NCBI RefSeq assembly: GCF_000189635.1
Contig: NW_002476432.1
Location: forward strand, 248,001-312,000
From: Tetrahymena thermophila SB210
Taxonomy: Eukaryota > Ciliophora > Oligohymenophorea > Hymenostomatida > Tetrahymenidae
Direction of reading: 5' to 3'
DNA: 64,000 nucleotides
The stretch's first letter is position 1; every line of letters starts with the position of its first letter. Under the pieces are notes generated by a model. It did not search any database. It saw only the letters and a program-made list of their open reading frames with translations, and was not told where the DNA came from. Below are positions 1-13,700 of the stretch, in pieces. The position numbers were made by a program, and so were the translations under genes.

Positions 1-1696
1 AGACTAAGTTGCATTCAAGAATCCATTCGGAATAAAAAATCCTATCCAAAGCGGACAAACAGATGGTATTTATAACCCTTAAGATGGTGGTTGGGGAGAT
101 ACAGTTTAAGCTGAAGGAGTAGATGATATACAATAGTTTGATAGTTAGAATGCTTTTGAAGTTAGTTAAGGAATCCCTAATAATGGTTTCAGCAACACTT
201 TTTAATAGCCTGCTAAACCAGCTGTGCCAAACCCAGTTAACTAAAAGAATATTGCTAAAAAAAATCCCTTTCCTTAAAAGCCCTAAAACGCAGGAAATCC
301 TTTTGCTTTTAACCCAAATGCACAACCTAAAGGATAAGAAGATTTATAATTTGATAACTCAAGCAGTTTAGACTTTTAATTCAATATGGTAGAAAATACA
401 GTTACCAAATAAAATTCAAATTAATAGGGATAACAATAACCTAAGAGGTTTGATCCCAACTAAGCCTAATAGCAATAGCAATAATATCAATAATAGTAGT
501 ATCAATAATAGTTAGGTTATTCAAATTTAGGTTTTGATCCTAACAATGTAGATCCTGATAATGAACCACCACTTCTAGTTGGTAATAAATTTAAATTTTT
601 TTGGTTATAGCTCATTTTTGATAGCATAAAATGCATTTTTTACAGCGAAATTTACAAAATTAGGATCTTGAATTTATTTCCAATTTTCATTTTATAAAAA
701 TTTAAAATGAATTCAAAAAAATTTAAAAAATTTATATTATACTCTTCTTTTATTTATAGAATTAGTTTTAATACATTTTTATATATAAATTTAAAGAATT
801 GGGTGTAGACTTAAATAGCATTAAAATTAGAACTTTATCAGTCCTTAAGTTTTAAAAGTGCGATATTTAATTCTTAGAAGACCCTGATATGTCTGGACCT
901 ATCATCCTTGGATTCATCTTTGGTTTTCTCTTGTTGTTGGTATGAAAATTTATTGATTATACAACTTATTTATTTATTAATTTAGTTAGTTAGTTGTATA
1001 TAAATAAATGATATTGGTTTCAAAATGTATAAAAAGCTAAATAATTTAAATTGAAATATAAATTAAGCAAGCAACCAATCAACTAAATAATATTTTTTTA
1101 AAATAAAGAGTGGTAAAATGCAATTTGGATATGTCTATGGATTCGGAATCAGTGGTACTCTAGCTATATACTGCATAATGAACTTTTTGAGCATGGTAAA
1201 TTAATATATAATAAAATAGCTTAATAAATAAATTATTTAAACATAAACTTATATTAAAAAAGCATAGAGAAATTCCATTATATAATACATTGAGCATTCT
1301 TGGTTATTGCCTCATGCCAGTTATAATCTTATCCTTCTTTAATGTATTTATAAGTTTAAGGTAAAAAATATATTTATGATTGATCATTCAAAGATTTTAT
1401 AATATAGATTATAAGAAAATAAATTTTATTGAATTAAAATAAATAACTAAATAAAAACAAAGAAAGAAAGAAATGATATTTTAATAATTATTTGTGCCAT
1501 ATTTTTCTTAATATTATATTTAATAATATAAAGATTCTCTATAGGTTATGTATTCGCTCTTTTGAGTATCTTGTGGTCTACTTATGCTGCTACTAATTTT
1601 TTCAATGAACTTATCCACTAAGAACATCAAAAATATTTAGTTGCCTACCCTGTTTTCCTATTTTACAGCATTTTTGTCTTGCTTACTATCTTTTGA
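1..1696 (+). CDS. Yip1/YIPF5-like Golgi membrane protein (5' partial)
   Basis: Exons <2..581, 797..939, 1109..1195, 1263..1360, 1534..1696; 356 codons before TGA are visible and the start lies outside the window. The N-terminal ~190 residues are Q/N/P-rich and disordered. Then comes EPPLL-VELGVD followed by EDPDMSGPI, the conserved cytosolic segment of the Yip1 family, and about five hydrophobic segments with GKMQFGYVYG, LGYCLMPV and HQKYLVAYPVFLFY, all close to YIPF5/YIPF7. Family members act with Rab GTPases in ER-Golgi vesicle traffic. All four introns keep phase and join exactly where the family sequence continues, so the model is firm. The two AAG acceptors (796 and 1533) were chosen because the nearby TAG alternatives break the frame. 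The assignment to YIPF5 rather than YIPF6 rests on motif recall, not on a search. Confidence 0.9.
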
Positions 1697-2217
1697 AACA
1701 AAAATAAAAGTACTCTTAAAAGCTCTTTATACATGCATATAATATCAACTTCAATTAAAGCTTTATAATAACAAATAAAAGTTTTATCTTTCTTTGAACC
1801 AAAGAATGATTGGTAATATGTAATAGAATTTATAATGAATGATACTATGAAGTTAAAATTTAAAAAAAAAATAAATAAATAACACACATAAATTTGATTA
1901 ATAAACTATTTATTGATTTGTTTATAAAAATAATTAATTAATCACTATTTTATACTTACATTAATGTAAAAATGTTTGATTATCATTTTCAATAAAACTT
2001 TATCTTTTTTCTAAGTTCTTCTGAGTTTAAAGACTTTTTAATTTATTTTTTTAACATAGAAAAAAAGAGTTTCTCAATTTAATAATATAATAAACTGAAC
2101 AAAATAAAACTAATTCAATTTTTATATTTTAAAGCATACTAATTATATATATATATATTTGAATATTTATAATCAATTAATTAATTCGACTTTAGTTTAT
2201 TAATTGGAATCTTTAAT
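1697..2217. other. Intergenic, convergent gene ends
   Basis: This AT-rich stretch lies between the 3' ends of two convergent genes. I see no coding signal; it presumably holds both 3' UTRs. Confidence 0.6.
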
Positions 2218-3819
2218 TCATTTATTTTGAATTTAGGAGGGGGGTTAGGGGAGGAGTTGTGGAATACTAGAGTACATATATTCTATAATTTTTATTTCTT
2301 AAATGCCATTTGCCATAACAAATAAGTTAAATTTTTATTTAAGGTCTATCATGCTTGGTCTTGGACCATTCTGTAAACAAATTATCAAATCTAATTTTCT
2401 CAATTAATTGTTGTATTATGCTAAAATATTATTATTCTAGCTTTTAAAAGCTTATGTATAAGTTTATCCATAGCTATACAAAAAATGAGAGTCTTTAATT
2501 TAAAAATCCTATTTTTAAATTTCTTCTTACTTTATCAATCCAACACTAAAATTATATGTGGTTTCTCTATTTTTGAATGGTACAAATTAAAGCTATAATT
2601 TATAGCGATAATTATTTTAAAGAGGTTATTAGAAACACAAAATATAACCAAAAGGATCTTGTAATGGCTTTAGCTCTATTTTTTTATTTTATATTTGGTA
2701 TTAATTATCCAAATATATTTTTTATAAACTTTAAATTCTTTGATCGACTATTTGATTATTATTTAAAGGAACATTATTTCCTTTTAGTCTTTCTTGAACA
2801 CTGTGGCAATATTTATCAGCTAAAGTTTTAACTTCTTCATTAAATGTGACAAATCTATTTTAGTAATTAGAAAGAGCTTATTAATTCTAAATATTAATTT
2901 CCTGTATGTTTTTAGTAAACTGAATCTCAGATTAAAAGATATTTTCTGATAAGTTTATTAAATCTGATGAAATGACTTTATAATTGGAATAAATGAATTT
3001 CAAGAGTGTAAGTTTACTCTAATTTTACTAAACTTCTTTTTAATTTGAATTCAGTAAATTAAGTTTTTAAAGTTTAGCTTCAAAGTTATCACACATAATA
3101 TCAATTTATTATAGCAAAGCAACGCTTCTATCATCTTATTTAAATGTATTTCCTGTTACTTCAATTAAAGATATTATGATGTTTATTAGTCTTTATGATA
3201 TAGGTTATTATATCTTAAATAATTCTTAGCATTAATTGAAAGCGTCTAGTTTTTTTTACAATATTTGAGTATTTTCTGCAGAATTTTTTGCCTAATTTTC
3301 AAGAAAATTCTTTAATTCTTTACCATTATTTTAATCTTCAATCATATATCCTTCAAAAAGACTTCTAAATTTGCCTTTTTACTAAACATGCTCAAGTGTG
3401 TTAGCAAGTTCTACTTTGTCAACTAGTTACTATGGATATTATTTTTATAGAATTTACTTCTCTAAGTTATCTAAATTAGCTATTATTTTATTCTTAGCAT
3501 TTCCAAAAAATTATTTTGTTTCCTTTTGAATATCTCTGTATTCTGCTTAGTCAATTTTTTTAGAGTATTCTGTAAGAATTTTATTGTCATCTAAAATAGG
3601 TAGATATTATTTTCTATTTAGTTATTAACTATTAATCATAGCTTAGATGTCAGAAACCAAAGCCAAGTTTCTTCCACTTAAGTTATTATCAACAACGCAC
3701 ACCTTACATGCACCTATGCTAGCTTACTTTTAACGTCCTATTTGTAAATAGCATATTTTTTCATTTTTATGAGAAGAACATTTCCTTTCATAATTTACTT
3801 GTTATTAATTGTTATTCAT
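2218..3819 (-). CDS. Coiled-coil protein with N-terminal Cys/His cluster
   Basis: Single exon, 533 aa, ATG at 3819-3817 and TGA at 2220-2218. Residues 14-41 hold a C-x2-H-x5-C ... C-x2-C arrangement (Cys14, His17, Cys23, Cys38, Cys41) reminiscent of a degenerate B-box zinc site. Residues ~60-350 are rich in Q, K, E and L with heptad-like spacing, so a long coiled coil is likely. The C-terminal ~150 residues are globular, with NFSVGLI, FLYSYGQ and LDLIICLQNG; this pattern fits a SPRY-like beta-sandwich, and a comparable domain ends the gene at 63,443-64,000. This layout (zinc site, coiled coil, sandwich domain) resembles a TRIM-like protein without a visible RING. No function is assigned; the zinc and SPRY readings are inference. 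Confidence 0.8.
2236..2256 (+). repeat. G-rich run
   Basis: A purine run with blocks of six and four G and flanking GG pairs, striking in DNA this AT-rich. It lies inside the last codons of the minus-strand coiled-coil gene, where it encodes a leucine/proline/glutamine-rich tail. It could form a G-quadruplex on the plus strand. Confidence 0.6.
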
Positions 3820-5317
3820 TTAACTGTTTATTTTTTAAGTTAATAAGTTTTTTTTTATTTCTTTATTTTATTTTTTTCTTTATTTATTTATTATTATTAT
3901 TATTCCGAAGTTTTTGTTAGTATTTAAATCATTAATCAAATATTTTCCTTAATTATTTTTTTATAGTTTAATGTCTAATAAAAGTAAAAATAATTGAATG
4001 ATAAACAAAAAAAAATAAAACTCTTTTATCTCATAGTAATAAATTTTTGTCTTTTTAAATTTCTAAAATAAAGCTTTTTAAGTTTAAAACACATTATTAA
4101 AAGGTTATTTTTTAAAATATGCATTCAAATTTATGTAATAAAATGTTTTTTTCTTAAAAATATATTTCATTTATCTGCTACAAAATAAAAATAGTAAAAG
4201 TATTTTAAAAATAAAATAATTAATTTCGTTTCTGAATATTACTTTTATTTCAATAATTTTGAGAAAAGTTGAGATAATATTTATTATCACTTTTAATAAA
4301 TGGAATATTAAATTATTTATAATAGTAAATATTATTAAAAACTAAATAAGATTTATGATATAAAATTCAATAATTATTTTTGTTTAAAATAAGAGTAAAA
4401 TGTTTTTTATATATTAATTAAATATTACTGATACTTACTATTTTTTATTATGCCAATTTTCATGAACTAAAACTATTTTTTTCGAAAAATAGAATAGACA
4501 ATCAAGTATATTTTTTAGAATCTAATGACAAATTAATTAAATATTTTCAAATATTATTAGTAAAGGCGGGTTTGGATCTCTTTATATTCACATAGATGAT
4601 TAATAAATTACTCTTAAATTGAGATGGAGAGCTCATTAAATAATGAGAATTAAATTCTTATTTGAGGACTATAAACTCTAATGTTATGTTAGATCATATT
4701 TCAAATTTTAGTCTTTATAAAATATTTAAGTAGAGAATTATTTTTTAAATGGTAATTATTTATTATATCATAAAATAAATATTAAGTTTTAATAATAATT
4801 TAATTTCTATTTTTTGCCAATATTTCCAATATTAAATCAATAAAATGTTTTAAAATTATTTTAATATTTAATTTTTTAATTTTTTTATCATTCTAAACAT
4901 ATTTGTTATAAAATAAATTTTTAATAGGGCTAAATAAAGGATAAAAATGACTTTTTTATAAATGATAATTTAATTTTATTAACCTCATTAGCTTTACAAT
5001 GAATAATGCTAAATTCAAGAGTATCATCTAATAGTATTTATAATTAATTTATTTTTAAAGTTATAAATAGTAATAAAAAATTATAATATGATTTATTTAA
5101 TATTTAAACTAAATTTAATAATGAAGATAACATAAAATTTAAGAGTACTTAATAATAAATATCAATTGCTTGCTTCTTTCTATTTTTTATAAACAATTAA
5201 ATTTTTTTAAATAGAAAAAATTAATAATTTGTAAAGTAAGTTAAGATAGCAATCAATTAATAATTATCATTAACATAAGTAAAAAACAATAAATAATAAG
5301 ATAAATTAGCGAATTAG
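3820..5317. other. Long AT-rich intergenic region with a weak kinase-like fragment
   Basis: About 1.5 kb between two divergent genes, presumably holding both promoters. The only coding-like signal is near 4555-4640, where one frame reads ISKGGFGSLY then ITLKL, which resembles a protein kinase glycine loop and VAIK lysine strand. No further kinase motif follows convincingly, so it is not called as a gene. Confidence 0.5.
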
Positions 5318-6321
5318 ATGAGAAGTTAAGAGAAAAAATCAGGAAACTCCTGCTTATATTGCTTGTATAATGTCTTTAATTTTTTATTCTTGTTGCAATC
5401 ATTATTAGTCATTGCAATGGGAGCGTGGTTGTGGTATGAAGTTAAAAAAATAGGACCTTTCAATTTAGGATTTATTATTTTAGGATTAATAGAATTCCTT
5501 TTATCACTTTTTGGATAGCATGTCAAAAAATCAAGAGCAAAAATGAACTGCTACTTGCTCTTCTTATTTTTATTATTTACAGCATAGGCAGTTGTTGCAT
5601 CAATAGCCATTGCTTCTAAAGATAAAATTCTTGATTGGGCATCTGAAAGAGCAGATAGTCCATAAGAAGCTTAGCACATTAAAGATCTCATATAGAATAA
5701 TGTTAAAACCAGCATTTATATCACTTTTGCAGCTTTAGTTATTTAAATGTTATGCATTTGGACTGTCTGGGCTTATAAAAAATCGTTCATTACCAGAAAT
5801 ACCACTCATGAATTTCTAATTGAGCAAGAAGATGGGTAATTTCTTATTTATTTAATCATATTTTCTTTTCTTAATTTCTTAAGTGATAAGTGAATTTTCA
5901 TTCAGTTGAGTTATTAATTGAATAGATAGCTAGCTAGTTTGCTATTCTATTTGATTTGAAAAGGTAATCTAATAGAATTAATAATGATAATAAAAGATAA
6001 AGGAGAAAGAGCTTTGCTTTCAATTTGATTATAATTAAGAAAGAAATTATCAGAACTGATTAGAAATGAAAATTAAAAAAAAAATTTACTTATCAAAAGA
6101 AGAAATTAAATATTATTTACACTTTTGAAATATATAGATTTTTATATTTAATTAAAACTTAATAAATAAATAGTAGGAAGATTAGCTTATAAGAACATTA
6201 GTAAAGACAAAAAGAAGAAATAACTGCTAAATATGACAGATTAAGAAAAGAAGAATAATAAAGATTTGATTCTGCTTACAGTAGCTATGATAGCAGCTCA
6301 AAACCCACAAAAAAAAAATGA
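5318..6321 (+). CDS. Small four-TM, tetraspanin-like membrane protein
   Basis: Exons 5318..5835 and 6174..6321 (intron 338 nt, phase 2), 221 aa. The protein has four hydrophobic helices at about residues 12-38, 48-68, 80-104 and 143-165, a short first loop, and a ~35-residue loop between TM3 and TM4. The cytosolic tail is charged (QEHQQRQKEE...YDRLRKEE) and ends in a serine run and KPTKKK. The four-TM layout and N-terminal LYNVFNFLFLLQ resemble tetraspanins. However, the large loop is short and lacks the CCG motif and its paired cysteines, so this is at best a minimal member. It would sit in the plasma membrane or endomembranes. The ATG chosen is the first in frame, directly before the hydrophobic start. 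Confidence 0.8.
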
Positions 6322-6902
6322 AAAAAAATGTTTTAAAATGAAAAAATAATAATTAATGTAATAAATGTTATAATAAATATCATTCTTAATAAATATTAAA
6401 TAAAGTTATTTTTTATTTTTTGTTCATTTGTTAGCCAGCTATCTAGTGAGATAGTTCTAGATTCACTATAACTAACAATTTACACCAAATTAAATTTCAT
6501 CTTTTTCACTGAATTTTATTTACATTAAATTTGCATCTATCAAACTTAATCAATCAATTCATCGAAGTCAAAATAAATTTGTTAGTAACTAAAAGAATTT
6601 AGCTAAATTAAATACATTTAATATTTTAATAAAATATCAAAATTACAATATTGAGATTATATTAAATAAAGTATACCTTTAAACTAGGTTCAAAATGATT
6701 AAGTATTTATTTTATATAGTATCATTTGGATTATCAAAAAAAATATAATTCTCTAAAGGAAATTTTAAAATACTTGAAGATAATACTAATAGTATATATA
6801 CATTAAAAATAAATAATATTTGATTATTTTTTATATTTAAAATAAATAACATATATATTATATTTTTTTTAAAAATATACAAACTTAAAATATTTTAAGA
6901 AA
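6322..6902. other. Intergenic, convergent gene ends
   Basis: AT-rich, with short homopolymer runs and no coding signal that I can support. Confidence 0.6.
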
Positions 6903-8546
6903 TCAATCATCACTTTAATTACTAAGTTAATTGTTATAAGTATCACTTATTTTTGAAACTGCTTAATATGCATCTACTTCTAATAGAGAATTTTTCTGAT
7001 GCTTAATTTCTATTATTTCATCTTGTAATGGTTGATTTTATGTTTCAGGTAGATAGAATCCAAAAATAATTCCAAAACTACCAATAATACCAAAAGAAAC
7101 AAGAGGAGATATTCCCAATTCTTTACTCCAGCTTATGGCGAAGGAAGATAGAATACTTCCTGAGATTCCAGTTGCTCTGATAAAACCTACACCTAAGCTC
7201 CTGACAGAAGTTGGGTATAATTCAGGGAAATAAGTACTTATGACAACAAAGTAGGAGTTAATCGACATTTTAGAAAGTAAAAAGAGCAAGATTTATACAT
7301 ATTTCTGATAGCAGCTGCTATTTTTGCAGGAGTCTGGGATAGGAAAAGCAATAAATAGCAAGCAGAAAATGCTACTCAAAATCTAAAAGAACAAAGCAGA
7401 AGGTTTTCTTTTGAAGGTATTCAAAACTTTGACTAAGAATCCAAAGCAAACCATCTCAGCCAAGAATCCTATGGTTGCATTAATGTAAATATTAAAGCCA
7501 AAATCAGATAGAGAGAACTAAGTACCATAATTAACAAATATCATTAAAAACTTTTATATAGAGCAAGCAATTGTAATCCACCTAGTTGATTTATACTTAA
7601 AGAGGGTTAAATAAGAATAAACTTCTTTCTTCTTAATTAGTGAGTACTTATGGAAATTAATTTATTCTTTAGTTAACTGCAACGGAGCTGCTTAGTATGA
7701 TTTTTTAGTGTTTCTAGCTCCAATTTTGTTCAAACAATCTAAGACTTTTTCCTTATCTTTATTTAGATAAAATCTTGGGCTTTCAATTAAATAAAAGAGT
7801 GGAAACCACAAAATAATGGAAGGAATAAATAACCAATATCTAATTAAAATCTTCCAATCGTTGTTAAAAAGAAAACCTAGCAAATTGATTGATCCCTCAC
7901 TAAGTGTATAGCCTAATAATAAATATCCTGTAGCTACCTTTCTAAAATTACCTGTTGATTATTCACTCATAACGATAAAAGCCAAAGTGCTCGTTGGATA
8001 GATTCCGAATCCACCTAAAAACTAACCTACAAAAATCATAGCATAATTTTGAGAAAAAGCTAATATTCCAATACCCAAAACGCTAAAAGCCCATGATATT
8101 ATCATAGGCAATTTTCTTCCTTTTAAATCACTCAGAAAACTAAAAAAGAACGTCCCACAAAGAGAACCAATAAAAATAAAGCTAAGACTTAAATTTTTGA
8201 GATACTATCTATCGCAATATAGATCAAACTGGAGAGTTAGAGTATGGTTACTGCTATCGGAAATTGAGTAGTTTCCTTATTTACAAGCATCTTCTTAACT
8301 ACATGTTGATCCATCTTAACAAATAAAAATAGGATCTTAAAAAAAATAAGGACCTCCAACAAATACAAATGATCCTACTATGCCTTATAAAAGTAAAATT
8401 GAAAACAATATGAGCTAGTATTTTCCTTTTGGATTCACATATTCCAAACATTAATCCATATCTAAATTTTCATCTAAAGTCTTTTTTTCTAAATCGGAGA
8501 CGTTATCATCATCACCTTTGTCTTATACATTATTATTTTAACTCAT
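6903..8546 (-). CDS. Major facilitator superfamily transporter (SLC22/sugar-type)
   Basis: Single exon, 547 aa. A charged N-terminal tail (DKGDDDNVSDLEKKTLDEN) precedes TM1 (LILFSILLLQGIVGSFVFV). A ~65-residue Cys-containing extracellular loop follows TM1, as in organic cation/anion transporters. The loop after TM2 holds FLSDLKGRKLPM, the MFS motif A (G/S-x-L-x-D-x-x-G-R-[KR]). After TM6 comes LIESPRFYL, the PESPR-type signature shared by SLC22 and sugar porters. A second six-TM half ends in FGFYLPET before a ~50-residue cytosolic tail. All of this fits a 12-TM plasma-membrane or vesicle solute carrier. The substrate cannot be read from the sequence. No introns; ATG at 8546-8544 is the first in frame. 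Confidence 0.92.
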
Positions 8547-9837
8547 TCTGTATAAATTTAATATTTTATTAATCAATCATATTAAGTAAATTCTTCTTTA
8601 TTTACACAATTTATATCATTCAATTTAATTATTTTGTAAAAGAATATAGTCTGAATTGTTACAATCAAAATACTTCTATTAAAAATCTTTTATTAATTTA
8701 AATGGATTTCTTAAGCTCTAAATTTTCAATTTATTTATTTATTTTTTACTTTTTAATAGTTCTATGATACTTGAATTTTAAATTTTTACATTTAGATCTC
8801 AAATAAACGTTTCTAATTTATTTCAACCATTTTTTTTAACAAAATTTTTTATTTGTTTATAGATTAAAGCCAAAAGTCAGCTAGCTTGATAAAATATAAT
8901 AAATAATAAATACTTAATTATTCTTTATAAAATTTTTCAAATTTTAATTCTTAGTAAATTAATTTTTTATTTTTCATTTTTGTTTTTGCTTGCGAATATT
9001 TTTTTAAACATAATTTTTTTTATTTTGGTGATTGCTCTTTCCATGAACTTTCTTCATTTATATTTATAAGCTAATTTTGATAAACTTGTGAATTTAAACT
9101 ATTAATATTCAATACATTTTTAGATTTTGAATTTAGAAAAGAAGATCATTTTATTCTCTCTAACTTTGTTCTATAATATTTCATATTTTTTGTAAATTTA
9201 AGATGCAATAAATATTAATTAATTATTTATTCATAGCATAAATGTATTGTTTACTATCTTTATTTTATTAATTTATTAAAATTTATTTATTCTTTTAAAT
9301 TTTAATTTTGAATTAACTCTTTGTAAATGTAATCAAGGTATTCATTCATTCAATCTTAAAAATATAATTAATCTTCCTCTTTGTATGTGCTTATAATAAA
9401 TTTTTAATATGATCTAATTAAAGTAATTAATGGAAAATTTTATGCTTTATTCATTTAAAGATTTAATTAACTAAAAATAATATTTGAATAAAAAAAATAT
9501 TTGATTGAATTTTTTTTCTAACTTGATTTTATTGAAATATTGACAAAACAAGCAAACCTGCTTGTTGAAATTTATTTATACAATTTTACAGTATTATTCT
9601 GGCATCTTTTGGTAGCTAGTTAACATAAAAAAATAAATCTGAATAAATATCATCGAAGTTAGACAATATAATTTAAATTTTTAATTTTGATTTAATATTA
9701 AATTAGCATTGAATGAAGGTAAATTGATAATTTGATTAGATTAACTCAAACATATAATTTAAAAATAAGATATTAAAGAGTTTTTGATAATTTTTTAAAG
9801 TAATTAATTATTTTAACAATATTGAATGACTGATTGA
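8547..9837. other. AT-rich intergenic region
   Basis: About 1.3 kb upstream of the MFS gene and downstream of the AP-4 beta gene. No ORF with codon structure like the neighbours was found; it contains many T-rich runs. Confidence 0.6.
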
Positions 9838-10716
9838 TCAGTTTATAATTCCTTTATCTTTAAGGAATCCCAAAACGAACTTAGAGAAGAAAGCAGCAAT
9901 TTCTTCATTAGCACATCTTGTACAAAGACTAAGAACTCTAGAGGCAGTATTTAAATCGAATTCCATATAAACTACATTTCCAGTTGATTGCTATATTTTT
10001 AACAGAATGAATATAAATTAATAAAAAGTGAATTTAATCAGTTTTACATGTTTGGCATATAAATAAAATTTAAGTGTATCGTCTTCTTCACCCTATGCAG
10101 CACTGTAAATTCTGTGCTATTTAAATAATTCTTCTACAACATTTTCTGTTAAATGAACGCCAGGATTGACCAATTTTGTATTAACAGCACTAATTGATTA
10201 ATTAAATAAATTTGTTTTTAAAATTACAATCAATATTTATTAAAATAAAGCTAATTTTACCCTTCATTAAGACTATTCCAAGCAGGTTCGTAATCATCTG
10301 GATCAACACTAAAGTTTAAGACTAAATCACTAGCCTCAAGTCCAGATAACTTAGGAGCACCAAATCCATCATCCATATCTAGCAAATTTAATGGAGTAGA
10401 ATTACCTTGTTGAGCTTAGTTAGATGCTTAATGATTTTATTCCTCCTATTTGATATAATATTTATTATTAAACATTAAAAAAAATATTAAAGATTGAAAT
10501 TAACTACTCCCATATCAATCAAATCAGCTGTATTCTATTTTGCAGCAGTTGGAGTTTCTGCTGCAACTTATTGAGTGGGAGCATCGGCAGAAGCTTCTTC
10601 TTTTTATTTTTCTTCATCCATTTTTTCTTCTGCAGCCTCTTTATTTCTATAAATTTATATTTGAATAATTTTAAGCCAATACAGTAAAATTAACAGGAAT
10701 TATTATCAAAAATTAA

Positions 10717-10763
<47 letters not shown>

Positions 10764-13700
10764 ATGAAAACCTTTGTAAAGCAAAATATGAGAAAGGCTT
10801 AATGAATTTATCTTAAGATTTTTTGTATATGACAGCTAAGGTATTGAAATCGAAGTTGGTTTATTCTTCTGATTCTTCCTTTTCTTCACAATATTTTTCA
10901 ACAGGGTTAGAGTGTTCATTGAGCATTATTTTCTTAAAACCTTCGATGTCGTCTTGCATAGCTCTATAGAAGAAGGCAGCTCTGTCTTTTAAGTCTATGC
11001 TCTCATCTTTACCCAAGAAAGATTAGAAAGCCTATCCCAAAGTATCTCTCATCTCATCAGGAGTTCTTAAGAAGATCTTTATGCAAGTAACTAAATACTT
11101 AATAATTAGACAAACAAATTAAAAATGGGTTCTTTAAAGTAAAATATCAATCATTTAATTACAGTTTGTTTGACATCAATATGCTCAGATTATTCATTAG
11201 AGATAAAGTTAATTAAGTGATAAGGAGCATCGGTAATTTAATTGCTGAATTCTCCAAGTATCCATAAAAGAGCACACTAATATTTTACAATATGTTAATA
11301 AAAAAATCTTTATTATTTTCAATTATTTTTACCTTAGATTCAGTTTCAGTAGCATAATCAAAACATTCAGGAATACATTCAACAATTTCTTTGAAAACTT
11401 GAGGATACTTTCTTAAGATTTCTACATTATTAATTAGTAAAAAAATATTATTAAATATATTCAATTAATTCCTGTAGTATTTAATTAAAATCTATTTCAT
11501 TTATTTAAATTTAACCAACCATAAAGCTTATTTGCTAACAATTTTGTATTAAAAATGTAAATTAAAAACAAAGGATAAAGCCATATTTATTGATATTGTT
11601 ATTTCTATATTTGTTTTCAATTCTAATCTCTTTAAAAAATAATAAAATATTTATTTATTTGCTCTTATCTTTAATTCAATAATTTGCTTTTAAATTATTA
11701 TTTTATGATTTTATTTAGTTTTATTTTTTATGTAATGGACACCTATTTTGTTATTTCATTATTGCTTGTTTTGATGGCTATTTCTATGCTACTAATTTTG
11801 CTTATTTCTTAATCTTGTTTAAATAATTCTGCTTTTTGAATGAATGAATGAATGAATGAATGAATGAATGAATGAAAGAAAGAAATAATTAATAAAGACA
11901 AACTTACATTGGAATGCAACAAGAGTGTTATTGGTGATGTAATCTTACTTCATGTTGATAAAATTAGAAAGCTACTTAATGATGGGAGTAGCCATTTCTT
12001 GGATTCTGCATGCAATCTTACCAAGAGTACGAATTGATTCTTTAGCTAGTTCAGAATCAACATCAGTAACATATTCTCCCAATTCATTCATGATATCACC
12101 AATATTAATTTCGTTAGCTAAGTTAGATATGATATTTAACTTCATAAACTTAATATATGTTGGTTCATCAGCTTTGCAATAGAACTATTTAAAATCATCC
12201 TAGAAGAAGCTAGCTCCACCCCTTAAATAATTAAATAAATAATTTAAGAAAAGTAATTAAAATAAAACTATTTACTTTGATGTGATTAAGTTAATGTGAC
12301 AAAGTACAGGGTAAGTAATTTCAAAAGATCCTGTTGTTTCTGTAGAGGACATTAAAGTAATCAAAGGAGCTTTTATTGAATTAATAGTTTGAATTTTACA
12401 TTTGTATCATAAATTATAATTTAATTTACTTTTAACTCTCTTGAAAACTGAATTGTAAATCTTTTAATTATTTTGAGTGAAGTTCATAAATACTTTGATT
12501 GTGCCTAGAACTACTGAAATACAAGATTGCTTAAGTCTTTCATCTAATAGATTCTATTTTTAACATTTATTGATTTATCAATAACTTCAATTTTATGAAT
12601 ATATATTTATTTATTTACCATTATATCGTACATTTCTTCTTCATTGATGGGAGTATATTTGGCAACAAGCTATAGGACAATAGTTTGACCCCAATTGTTG
12701 AAATTTTTCAAATTGTTCAAAAGGTGAATAATCATTTGACGGTAGGTTTTGATGCCACCTTCATCAGCTAAAATTTCATTAAGGGCACAAATGGCATTTT
12801 ACATAACTAAAGCATCAGGGTCCTTAATCATCTTGTATAAAGTATCAATAATTTCTTTATCTTTTATTAAATACATAAAAAATTATTTTAGCTTTTTTCA
12901 AATTCTATCAGGTTATAATTTTTATATAAACTAACTAATCAAATAAACTTAAAAAGAAAATAAATTATTTTAAAGCTATTCAAAATGCCTAAAAAGCTAT
13001 TTTCAATTCTTTCAAGAAAATAATTTTCAAAACAAATCGAAACAATAATTTTCTTCTTTTTTCTTTGGTTATTTTTGTTACTAAATAAAATTTTATTGGA
13101 AAAGGTATTTCTTACTTTTGATGACTTCAGGATTCATATAAAAAACCTTAACACAACCCATGATAGCAGTTTTTCTAACATAAGGGTCAATGTCTTAAAG
13201 TGCCTTATTAATGGCAGGAATAAGATATTCAAATGAACCTGAAAAACGCAAACTGCAAAGTGATCTTAAAGCTAGACCTTTAACCTTGGGATCTTTGTTA
13301 TCACAATCTTTGATGAAAGTGTTAATAGCCATCAATGCAGTATCAGGATTTTATTCTGCATAATTAGTCAAATAAAGGTAAATCATTTTCTTTTGAACTA
13401 AATCTGCTGTCTAAGAAACAATGACCATTTAATCGAATAACTTGGATACATCAATTCCTTTTTAAAATAATAAATTATATTTATTTACTATTCTCCTACT
13501 TGCTTCAAATAAATTATTTTTATAATTAATTTTGATTATTGTTCATATGCTAAATAAGCTTTTGCAAATTATAGAAATGAATTGCTTTCTTTTTAAATCT
13601 AAATGATGAATATCCATTTTAAAAACACTAAGTTAAATTTTAGACAAGATAAAATTAAGCTGTATCTGTTACCTAAAGTCATGTATGCAATAACTTTCTT

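Noticed and set aside
2236..2256. Telomere or chromosome-end-like sequence
   Set aside because: Only one irregular G-rich run is present, not tandem GGGGTT repeats, and it lies inside a coding frame.
10715..10764. A CRISPR-like or origin-type array
   Set aside because: It is a simple tetranucleotide microsatellite without spacers, inside an intron.
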